From NCBI GenBank assembly GCA_963691815.1, contig OY829653.1:33430074-33494073 (forward strand): DNA of 64,000 bases. The letters are read 5' to 3'. The translations under genes were made by a program, and so were the position numbers. Below the pieces are notes generated by a model that saw nothing but the letters and a program-made list of their open reading frames with translations, was not told the DNA's origin and ran no database searches. Positions 54,780 to 64,000 of the stretch are shown piece by piece (position 1 is the first letter of the stretch; every line of letters begins with the position of its first letter). This DNA is from Echiichthys vipera. Lineage: Eukaryota; Chordata; Actinopteri; Perciformes; Trachinidae.

Positions 54780-57700
54780 CAAAAAGGCACATATTTCCTG
54801 TCGCCAATAGACTGACTGAGTGAATATTCAGATGTGTTTCAGTTCAGGGCCAGACCCTCATCAACCATCAGAAGTTTGGAACAGATTGAACAATTTGTGC
54901 TGAAGTTATAAGCTACTTCCTGTTTCATGGAAAAAAAATATTTGTCGGCATACCCCGGGCACACACTTAAAAAAACGGAACAACATGAGGTAACTTTAAT
55001 CACAAGGTTCTTCAGATGGTACAGGCCAATTTTGATGTCAATCAGCTTAAATTTCTAGGACGAGTTTGTTAAAGTATGGCACCATCAAAAGGCCAAATAT
55101 AGACTAAATTTGCATATTTGATTGAAAATAGCTGACTTCCTGTTGGGTTTTGGATCTGGCTTCTTTAGACTTTATCTGGGCTCGTCATTCCCAATGTGCT
55201 TACCAACATTGATAACTCTAGATGAATCCCCATCGACAGACTCAATTTTAGCAACTTTCAAGGGGGCGCCATTGAGCCATTTTGCCACGCCCATGCATGA
55301 GACCCATAAAATAACTAAATTTGGACCAGGACTTTTTGAATATGTTAAGGCTCTCTAAAAAGTCGAATTTATTGCGTAAGATAATAATAATAATTAAACG
55401 GGCCCTTGCAGAGTTTTCAGGACGTTGTTAAAGTATGACAAGCGCAAAAGTGGATAAATTACCATAAAATTCAAAATGGCCGATGGCATTTCACTCCAAG
55501 ATACTTTTTTTGTTCATCTGGAAGGTTTATATATGCTTACCGGTTTTCAGAATTTTACAATAACCCTGGAGGAGGGGCTGTAATTAAGTGTATGCCAATA
55601 GGGGGCGCTATCACTATGAGTCAATATTGAGATTTAAGTGTGTTCAGACCAGGATTTTTGTCATGGCTGAAAAATTTTGGGCTGACTGGACAATGCATGT
55701 CCATGTTACAGTTTCTCCTGTTTATGGCAAAAGGCCTAAATTTGGCAAAATTGAAGAGCAAAAAATAGAAAAATGCCGAGTATCATTTGACCAGACATGT
55801 GTGTAGATGATACTGGTCTATTTTGAAGTCGACCATGTAAATGTTTGAAAAAGGCCATTTCATTCAAAATTACCGACTTCCTGTTGACTTTAGCATAGCG
55901 CTCCAAGAGGCTTTTTTGTGTGGCTTGATGGGTTATATATGCATACCAATTTTCTGAATATTACTTCAATCCTGTGGGAGGGGCTGTAATTTAATATTTG
56001 GCAATTTGGGGGCGCTATCACTATGAGTCAATACTCAGATGTAGGTGTGTTTATGCCGGAACTCTTGTCATGTATGAGAAATTTGGTTCAAAATGAACAA
56101 TGTATGGTCAAGTTACAAAAACATCCGGTTGTTGGCGACACGGCTGACTTTGGGGCCACGCCACATCTACACAGTAAATTTAAAACGTACACACTCAGTA
56201 TGGTTTGATCAGACATGTCTTTAGATGGTACTGACTGATTTTGAAGTTGACCGTGTAAAATCTGTAGGAGGAGTTTATTAAAGTATAAAGACATGTTAAA
56301 ATATGTGACTTCCTGTTGCCAGCAGGGGGCGCTATGACTATGATTCAATATTAAGATTGGATTGTGTTCAGGGGGGGACTCTTATTAATCAACAGTAATT
56401 TGAGGCAGATTGGACAATGTATGATGAATTTACAGCAACGTCCTGTTTCATCGCGAGAGGCTTAACTTTGTAGCCATGCATCGTCCACACGGTAAAGTTA
56501 AAATGCAAACGCAGAGTATCGTTGGATAAGACGTGTTAAGATTGTACTGACTTATTTTGAAATGGATCGTGTTAATTGTCTAGGAGGAGTTAGTTAGTAT
56601 GTACAAAAGTATGACAAAAAAAGGTGGAAAAATGGTCATAAAATTCAAAATGGCCGACTTGTGTTTGAGTTTAGGATATTGCTCCAAGAGGCTTTTTTTG
56701 TAGATCTGTAGGAGTTCTACATGCCTACCGGTTTTCATAAATTTACGCCAATCTGGGAGACAGAACTGTTTTCTAGGGGGCGCTAGCGAGTCAATTTGTC
56801 ACGCCCATTTCTGAATACAGTGAAATACGTAAAATTTCACCACCCCTGAATTATTTTTGAAGTTTGGTGAGTTTTTGAATATGAGACATCCTCCAAAAAG
56901 GCGATTCATTCGGACAAAAAACAAAAAAAATTCCTTCCATTTCAATAGGGCCATTGCTGGCCCGACGTGCGTCGGTGTTCGAGCCTTAATAATTAAAGCT
57001 GCAAGCAGCGGGGAATGGACCCTCGCACCCGGTGCATGTCGGGGAGGTGGCTGGTCGCCGGCACTCGCGGCAGTGTGCTTTAGATATTAAGAATTTCATG
57101 TAAATCGGATGAATTTTGTCATGTAAGTTGGATTTCCTGTTGCCAGTAGATGGCACTGTGTCCGTCGATATTGGCATGTAGTTGTCCTCGGGCCTCAACT
57201 CTAATCATCTCTGGGAAATGTGATGCAGTCTGGGCAATTCATGCTAAAGTTAGAGCGACTTCCTGTTTATGGCGAGTGGTACCATGCCATTACCCAACAT
57301 ACACAAAACATGCATTGTGTTACCCTACATCAAGTGAAGAACCCACAATATAAATTTCATATAATCGGTAGATAGTTGTTATTTTTCCTGTTGCCAGTAG
57401 TGGGCGCTATGCTTATGACTAAATATTGAGATGCAGATGTGTTCAGGCCTGGACTGTTATGAGTCATGAGAAAGTATGACATATAGGACAATTTATGTTG
57501 AAGTTACAACCACTTCCTGTTTCACGGTGAAGGATGGTCGCCACGACAACAGAATTTGATGAAAAGCCAAAAGCTACATGATCAAGCATCATGAAGGTCT
57601 TATGTATGTGCTGACAGGATTTGAGGTGGATGTGTTCAACCAGCTAGGAATAGAACATCAAAATATAAAAATTGTAACATCCTGTCACCAGTAGGGTCGC

Positions 57701-58160
57701 TATGACAATGATTCAAAATTGTCCTACATTGTGTTTAGGGCGGTCTCTTATCAAACATTTTAAGTTTGGAAAAGATCTGAACACCTGATGTGCATTTTCA
57801 GTGGTGTCTTTTGTCATGGCGTTTCATCGAAATTTCCCGTGCCACCACAGCTGTGCCGTTAAACGCTATCGTCCCATGTTCCGATGAAGCATCATTCACG
57901 TATTAAGGCTCTCATCACCACTTTTGAGGAGGATGTGATGAACCAGTTAGGACGATGACATCAAAGTATAAAACATGTAATTTCCTGTTACCAGCAGGGG
58001 GCGCTATGGCTATAAGTAAATATTGTCTCATAGATGTGTTCAGGCCGAGAGTCCAATCATGCCCTAGAAGTTTGGGACAAATTGGACAATGTATGGTCAC
58101 GTTAAAGACCACTTTATGTTTCAAGGCCCTCAAAAATGCGATTTAAGAGGAGGAAAAATA
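54780..58160 (+). repeat. Dispersed GGGGGCGCT-type repeat family, main block
   Basis: Monomers recur, each with GGGGGCGCTAT(C/G)ACTATGA, GTCAATATTGAGAT, TGTGTTCAGG and TTCCTGTT segments. GCGCTAT-centred starts are seen near 55600, 56008, 56325, 56776 (shortened), 57400, 57697 and 57995, so spacing is about 300-450 bp. A boundary TAATTAAAGCTGCAAGCAGC at 56990 with CCTCGCACCC resembles the first block's start at 51850. Short frames (for example 55588-55806) are chance. Confidence 0.8.
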
Positions 58161-58180
58161 ATACTAATGATAATTCAATT

Positions 58181-58620
58181 CAATTCAATTTTATTTATAG
58201 TGCCAAATCATAACAAAAGTTATCTCAGGACACTTTACAAACTAGGTAAAGACCACACTCTATGACTTATTTATGATAAACAAGAACCCAACAATTCCCC
58301 CGTCGAGTACGGTGGCAACGAAAACCTTCCCTATTACAGGCAGGAACGTCAGACAGACCCAGCTCTGTGGAGGACGGCCATCTGTCTTGACCTGTTGGTG
58401 AGGAAGAAAAGGAGAGAGAAAAGACACACAGATGGACAGAGAGAGACAAAGACAGACACAAAGACAGAGACTGACACACTTCCAGTAACTATAATAATAT
58501 CTATAGTAATATGAATAGGACTTCTATGTTATGGCAGTTAATACAGCAGAATAGTAGAAAGCTAATGTGATAGATTATAATAGCAGCAGGAAGCGTCATG
58601 CAGGACCACGGCAGTAGGCA
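58181..58620 (+). repeat. Teleost CAATTCAATTTTATTTATAG repeat, copy C
   Basis: Matches copy B over most of its length: GTGGCAACGAAAACCTTCCC and AGACCCAGCTCTGTGGAGGA, then (GAGA) and CAGATGGACAGAGAGAGACA. Confidence 0.85.
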
Positions 58621-58779
58621 CCACCACCATCAGCAGAGACCTGCGAGACGACAAAGCACAAACAACTCCGGGGAAGAAGATGAATTGGTAACATGCATTG
58701 ATGAGACATGAACAATACAGACAGAGAGGAGAGAAGCTCAGAGTATCAGGAAAAGTATTATCCCCTGGCAGACTAGGCC

Positions 58780-60240
58780 TATAGCAGCATAATTAAGCAG
58801 AACAAAATCCGCTAGGGTGCGGGGCTGTGGCCGATCTATCGCAACTGTTGCAGCACTTCCCGTGGGCGGAAGTGCAGAACGCACTTTGAAAATTTGATGT
58901 AAATCAGATAAAATCTGTCAAAGCAGGCTGACTTCCTGTTGCCAGTAGGTGGCCCTGTGGCTTTTGGTCACTATTGGCATGTGTTTGTCTTCGGGCCTGG
59001 ACTTTCATCATTTATAGATATTTTGGTTGACAATGTACGTTGAAGTTAAAGCGACTTCCTGTTTCATGGTGACAAGCACAAAATGGCTGCCATGCAATTA
59101 CGCAACATGCACAAAACATGCCTTATGTTTCCAAATGTAAAGTGCAGAGCCCACAATGGAAACTTCATCTAAATCGGATGAAGTTTGTAACTTTTCATCC
59201 TGCCAATAGGGGACGCTATCACTGAGTCAATATTGAGATGTAGGTGTGGTCAGGACAGGAGTCTTGTCATGCATGAGACATTTTGTGCACATTTGACAAT
59301 GTATGCTGAAATTACAGCTACTTCCTGTTTCTTAAATGTTGCAAAAGGCCTAACTTTGACGCCCAGCTACAGCGACACAGAGAAAAAAAAATAGAATAAG
59401 TGCCGAGTATCGTTTGATCAGACATGTCTTAAGATGCTACTGGCTGATTTTGATTTTGCAAATGGGCAAAAATGGGCATAAAATAGGCATACAATTAAAA
59501 ATAGCCAACTTCTTGTAGACTTTAGTATATCCCTCCAAGAGGCTGTTTTGTATGTCTTGATGAGTTATATGTCTACCGATTTTCATAACTTTTTGTCAAT
59601 CCTGGGGGAGGGACTTTAATTTAGTATTTGCCAATAGGGGGCGCTATCACTTTTTGCAAATATTGAGATGTAGGTGTGTTCAGGCCGACTTTGGCGTAAC
59701 GCCACGCCCATAGGGTGCAGTTAAAATGCAAATGAGTATCGTTTGATCACATGTCTTAAGATGGTACTAACCAAGTTGATTGTGTAAAATCTCTAGGAGG
59801 AGTTTGTTAAAATATAAAGAAATGTAAAAAAATTTGACTTCCTGTTGCCATGCGCTATGACTGTGACTCAGTATTAGGATTGGGTTGTGTTCAGGGTGGG
59901 ACTTGTATGAATCATGAGAAATTTGAAAGAGATTGGACAATATCTGGTGAAGTTACAACAATTTCTTGTTTTCATGGCGAGAGGCATAACTTTTGGCGCC
60001 TTGCATCATCCAAAGGGTAAAGTTAAAACGCAAACGGCGAGTATCGTTTGATCAGACATTGGTTTAGAGGGTACTGACTAATTTTGAAGTTGATCGTGTT
60101 AAATCCCTAGGAGGAATTTGTTAAAGTATGACATGTGTAATATTGGAAAAATGGCCAGTAAATTCAAAATGGCAGACTTCTGTTGAGTTTAGAATATGGC
60201 TTTTTTTGTTTTTTTTTGTACATCTGGTTGAGTTCTATAT
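58780..60240 (+). repeat. Dispersed GGGGGCGCT-type repeat family, last block
   Basis: Monomers with AATAGGGGACGCTATCACTG (59208), CAATAGGGGGCGCTATCACT (59632) and a partial GCGCTATGACTGTGACTC (59852). Starts after a GTGCGGGGCTGTGGCCGATC segment at about 58816. Several long A/T runs toward 60210. Confidence 0.75.
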
Positions 60241-60524
60241 AAATTCTTTATAGACACATCTAATGTGAGACTGTCGGGACAGAGTCGGAAATCCACTGTA
60301 GAAGAATACATCTCTTTTATGAACAACAGCACCATAAGCAGCTTCAGTGAAGGGGGGGGTGAGGTTCAAAGCTGCTGGTTGTACTCCTAAGATACAGGAA
60401 ATGTGCTCAAGGGCTAGTTTCTTCTATAAAATATTATCAATTTCTTTACACACTTTGATCCAAAAGTAATTAATAAAGGGCATTCTAAAACACACTGGAA
60501 AACTTACTTCCTGGTCTTAAAGAC
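60241..60524. other. Short non-coding stretch before DIRS element
   Basis: No gene recognised; a (G)8 run at about 60352-60359. May hold a LINE remnant on the minus strand but nothing convincing. Confidence 0.3.
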
Positions 60525-61182
60525 ATGCGACGGGCTTCGGCCAGTCCTCGATCTAGGGGAGGGGACTCAACAAGTTTCTTAAAGTCTTGCCGTTTCACAT
60601 GTTACACAGATGCTGTTGCCGAAGGAGACTGTTTCACCTCAGTCGACTTGAAGTCGACTTGCGTATTTTCATGTTCCTATTGTTTCCCTAATCACAGGAA
60701 GTTTCTGCGTTTTGCTTTCTAAGGCAGTCATTTTCAGTTCAAGGTACTCCTGTTCGGACTCTCCCTCTCCCCGCGGGTATTCAGCAGGTGCGTTGCGGCA
60801 GAGACACAGGAGGCTCAGGGTATCACAGCAGTGCCTTTGTGCCCTATTGCCATGGAGGGACGAGTCATACCTGATGAGAGGTGTGCCCTTGGGCTCTGTT
60901 CTGTTTCATCGCAAACGTGTCACGAAGGATGCCTGCCTCTCCAGATGGGGCGCAGTGCGGCAGAGCAGGACGGTGCAGGGGCAATGGTCTGCTCAGGACT
61001 GCACAGAGCATGTCAATGTGCTAGAGGTACGGGCTGTGCACCTAGCACTTAAGCACTTCCTGCCATATCTGAGGGGCAAGCATGTGCTTGTCCGGTCGGA
61101 CAACATTGTGGCGGTTTTTCATATAAACCATGAAGGGCCACCAGGTCCGCACGGTTACTGCATGTGTCCCGGGCTCTTCTAA
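60525..61182 (+). pseudogene. DIRS-like RT remnant and RNase H
   Basis: Across two or three frames: RPVLDL, then TDAVAEGDCFTSVDLKS, NHRKFLRFAF, then FQFKVLLFGLSLSPRVFSRC (RT palm). The catalytic YLDD part is deleted near 60800. Then ALLPWRDESYLMRGVPLG, SRWGAVRQSRTVQGQWSAQD, HVNVLEVRAVHLALKHFLPY and HVLVRSDNIVAVFHINHEG give RNase H with its E and D residues. DIRS-type RNase H is usually joined to RT as here. Confidence 0.75.
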
Positions 61183-62652
61183 CATGGGCAGCCCCTCCTC
61201 TGACCAGCCTACAAGCGGCGTATTTACCAGGAGATCGGAATCAGGTTGTGGACTTCCTCTCCTGTCACAGGCCTCCACCAGGAGAGTGGTTGCTTCATCC
61301 AGAGGTGGTGCACTACATTTTGGGGTCTCTTCAGCAGGGCAGAGGTGGACATCTTTGCCTTGGAGGAGTCAGCCCACTGCCCACTCTGGAAGGAGACAAC
61401 CAGCCCTCTGGGTCAGGATGCTCGGCCCATGCATGGCTGGACAGCCCTCTCTATGCCTTCCCACCGCTTCCCCTTATCTTCCAAGCGCTTCTCAGGGTGC
61501 TTCATCAGGGTCACAGGCTTCTCCTTGTGGCCCCGTTCTGGCTGGTTTCCCCTGCTCCACAAACTTTTTTGCGGGACACCACGGTGCCTTCCAAAAGGGA
61601 CAGACCTCTTGTCAGAGCTGGGGGGTCGGATTTGGCATCCCAAACCTTGCCGCCTTCAGCTGTGGGTTTGGCCGCTGCAGGGCCCAATCCACTGCTGAGC
61701 GATTGCATAGAGCCTGTCAGGACAACTATTTTGAGTGCCAGAGCAGCTTCTACCCGTCTGCTATATCAGAACAGGTGGAAATTATTTTTTAACTGTAGTT
61801 CATTTGAGAATGTTGATCCAGTGCACTGCTCTGTGCCTACCATTCTTAAGTTTTTGCAATCGCTCCTAGATGATGATCGGTCTCCTTGTACTCTGAGGGT
61901 GTATGTGGCTGCTATTTCATCGCAGCACAACAGAATCAACAATGACAGCGGGAAGCCACAGGCTGATGTCCCTCTTTTTGAAAGGAGCACTGAGATTATG
62001 TCCTCCTAGAGCCCCTAGAGCTCCTACATGGGATCTTCCCCTGGTGTTGGACAGCCTATGCTTGCCACCTTTTGAACAGTTGGCACAGGCAGAGCTGAGG
62101 CCGTTGTCTGCCAAAACTGTGTTCCTACTCGCCATCACTTCGGCAAAGCGTGTAGGTGAGCTGCATGCCTTATCTAAGAGAAGTTCATGCTTGAGGTGGA
62201 ACTCAAATGGCTCTGGCGTTACTTTGTGGCCAAACACTGCTTTTCTTCCTAAGGTGCTGGCATGCTCGCACCTCAACCAGTCTATCCGACTAGCTAGATT
62301 TGAACCCCCATTAGGTGAAGGGGGTGGTAACTCTGAGCTGTTAAAGCCTATGTAGACACTACTGCAGGCGGGAGGCTGTCCAATCAGTTCTTTATCTGTC
62401 ACGGTGGACCTAGGAAAGGTCCTCGGCATATGAGATGAGCGGCCTCTCTTTACCATCTGGGGTGAAATGCCACTCTACTAGGAGGGTTTCGACATCATTG
62501 GCTGCCCTGAGAGGAGTTCACTTGGAGGTCATATGTGCTGCAGTCTCATGGGCATCACCAAGCACGTTCTCCAGATATTACAATGTGAATGTGGCTACCC
62601 CCCATCCATTGGGCGTGGTTCTCCGACAGACTCCTGCCAACTCATCCGTATA
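61183..62652 (+). pseudogene. DIRS-like linker and tyrosine recombinase
   Basis: Frame 61164-62009 starts with PGDRNQVVDFLSCHRPPPGE and EWLLHPEVVHYI. TILSARAASTRLLYQNRWKL then begins the recombinase core-binding domain, with SPCTLRVYVAAISSQHNRIN. Frame 61903-62355 has DLPLVLDSLCLPPFEQLAQA and VFLLAITSAKRVGELHALSK (first catalytic Arg). Frame 62435-62653 has KCHSTRRVSTSLAALRG (H-x-x-R) and FSRYYNVNVA (Tyr). All four R-H-R-Y positions are present but in three frames. The enzyme would insert circular DNA without target duplication. Confidence 0.85.
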
Positions 62653-62720
62653 GGTGGGTATCCCGGATTCCTCGTGACTCTGTTGGTATGTGTCATCTAG
62701 TGCTAAGTACTGCCTCTGGC

Positions 62721-62804
62721 GGTCATCCAGGATTCATAGAACCGTAGTTACGAATAGAACGAAAGTTACGAATGTAACTACGGTTCTATGAATCCTGGAT
62801 GACC
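62721..62804. repeat. Perfect 31-bp inverted repeat (22-bp loop) after DIRS
   Basis: Left arm 62721-62751 starts GGTCATCCAGGATTCATAGA; right arm 62774-62804 ends with its exact reverse complement. The similarity extends a few bases outward with two mismatches (CTGGC versus CCAG). A partial third copy, AACACCGTAGTTACATTCG, is at about 63008-63026. Probably DIRS terminal repeat sequence. Confidence 0.9.
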
Positions 62805-63391
62805 ACCAGAAATCCAGGTCACTCAGAATCTTGTGAACCGTGAGAAATTTCTGTAGGAAGTGATCTCGTGGATGACACTTATTCCTGAGCCGGGGGTGAT
62901 CCGAGGTCACATGTGACTTTGTTGCTATTAATACTTGAGCTGCGCATGCGCGAGACCGAAGATATTCAGTGTTAAGCATTCATAGAACCATAGAAGAAAA
63001 GATTCATAACACCGTAGTTACATTCGTGTTTTCTTTTTTCATTTTTAATTCATTTTCAGAAATTAATATGAGAATGAGAATATTTTTCTCATTATGATGT
63101 AGCGTATTATTTCACGCACCCATTGCTATTAACCAGAATGTTAATCTTTAGGACGCGACCCACCTGAAACAGGGTCCCAGAGTGGGGGAAAAAAAAATAA
63201 AACGCAGCCCTTGTCATGTGGACAGCAAATTCGCCTTTTTTGGGGGTCTCTTTACACACTGGGGACATATACCATGAAAAAGTGCATTATGTATAATATG
63301 TAAGTGAGACTTATTAAACTTTCTGTTGTGCCCTTATTGTACATATGTTCATTAAATATTGATCCCTAACTGTTCCTTTTTTGTTTTCAAG
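62805..63391. other. DIRS-flanking and intron end sequence
   Basis: GC-richer up to 62960 (GCGCATGCGCGAG), then AT-rich. CATTCATAGAACC (62969) repeats part of the palindrome arm. The last bases before the exon, TTTTTTGTTTTCAAG, form the acceptor tract. Confidence 0.5.
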
Positions 63392-63541
63392 CTGCTGGCC
63401 AACATAGTGATATATGTTTGTGCCATCACTGTGGGCGTCATGTCTTACTACATGGCTGACCGGAAGCATCGGAAGGCCTTCCTGGAGGCAAGACAGTCTC
63501 TGGAGGTCAAGCTCAACTTGGAGGAGCAGAGCCAGCAACAG
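63392..63541 (+). CDS. adcy3: Adenylate cyclase type 3, second coding exon
   Basis: 150 bases, 50 codons, phase 0 on both sides: CAAG before and GTCAGAAGG after. It encodes LLANIVIYVCAITVGVMSYY (sixth membrane span, residues 226-245) and MADRKHRKAFLEARQSLEVK, then NLEEQSQQQ. This is the conserved link from the membrane block to the first catalytic domain of ADCY3. No defect. Confidence 0.97.
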
Positions 63542-64000
63542 GTCAGAAGGAAACAACAAAACATTTTGGGGTTTATACGATTTTAAAGGGAAAGTTCACC
63601 CCAAAATGCAAAATATATATTTTTCCACTTGTAGTGCTATTTATCAAGTTTTAGTATGAGTTGCCCAGTTCAAGAGATATCTGCTGCAGAGATACTATAT
63701 ACTTACCCAGAGCAGGTGGTAATTGGTGGTGTTGGACCTCATAATGCAATTGTTAGAGGACTTGGACATCTCAATTGATGTAGTGACTTCATCGAGTGCC
63801 CCTGTTTGAATAACCAATCACAGAGACTTCACTGCCCTAATCAATTCAAAAGTTCTGGAGGCGTTTTTCCATACACCAAAAATTAATTGGAAAAGGCCAC
63901 AGGGACTGGCAGGATCAGATGGCCAAATGTCGATTGAGGGAGAAACTATTATCCTCAACTACTGTTTTAATTATTATTGTTATTCTTTTTTATCATACAA
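63542..64000 (+). other. adcy3: Start of the next adcy3 intron
   Basis: Begins GTCAGAAGG. No exon, ORF of note, or recognised repeat up to the window end. Confidence 0.7.

Larger units (their letters stand above)
60525..62712 (+). mobile_element. DIRS-like tyrosine-recombinase retrotransposon, degenerate
   Basis: RT, RNase H and tyrosine recombinase coding occur in plus orientation without aspartic protease or DDE integrase, the layout of DIRS elements. RT and recombinase are frameshifted and RT has a large deletion. The element lies in the adcy3 intron on the same strand as the gene. An inverted repeat follows it immediately. Confidence 0.8.

Noticed and set aside
61413..62456. Minus-strand frames in the DIRS element
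   Set aside because: Antisense of the recombinase and linker coding; no domain.

Overview
The window looks like a piece of a teleost fish chromosome, probably a spiny-rayed (percomorph) species. Two exons of one host gene, adenylate cyclase type 3 (adcy3), are recognisable in 48.6-63.5 kb with consensus splice sites. Almost everything else is transposon-derived and characteristic of fish: L2, CR1-like, RTE, L1 and R2/R4-type LINEs, Ty3/gypsy and Gmr1-like elements, a DIRS-like element, hAT and Harbinger remnants, tRNA-derived SINEs and two endogenous retroviruses (ERVs). No bacterial-type gene, operon, CRISPR array or stand-alone RNA gene was seen. The species assignment is inference.

Layout. 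0-4.1 kb: an L1-like LINE endonuclease in two halves separated by about 3 kb of mostly unexplained, AT-rich sequence. 4.6-14.3 kb: ERV1, with gag, protease, reverse transcriptase (RT), RNase H and env remnants, no integrase, a SINE inside RNase H, and a 3-kb interruption carrying decayed PWWP/MUM1-like exons and an AIDA retrocopy. 15.1-17.6 kb: an internally deleted Ty3/gypsy element. 17.6-20.9 kb: Harbinger-type Myb/SANT and hAT-type fragments. 20.86-30.16 kb: ERV2, bounded by two LTRs with a 5-bp target duplication, a tRNA-Tyr primer-binding site and a polypurine tract, sitting inside an hAT transposase reading frame. 30.6-38.9 kb: a minus-strand CR1/L2-group LINE interrupted by an RTE fragment, an R2/R4-type LINE 3' end on the minus strand, and a plus-strand CR1/L2-group LINE. 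39.1-45.7 kb: an L2 element joined to a Gmr1-like element, then a 5'-truncated L1, a SINE and an hAT C-terminal domain. 46-48.6 kb: adcy3 upstream region. 49.3-63.4 kb: one 14-kb adcy3 intron holding L1 pieces, a 300-bp GA microsatellite, a dispersed ~300-450-bp repeat family and a DIRS-like element ending near a perfect 31-bp palindrome.

The genes do not form one system. The window is a transposon graveyard next to and inside a conserved signalling gene. The most informative observations are structural: nested insertions whose boundaries can be read from target duplications and restored reading frames; an in-frame UAG between gag and protease in ERV1; ERV2 LTRs that look too similar for the decay of its pol genes; integrase placed before RT in the Gmr1-like fragment; and the palindrome next to the DIRS element. 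All family calls rest on reading translated motifs, without database searches.
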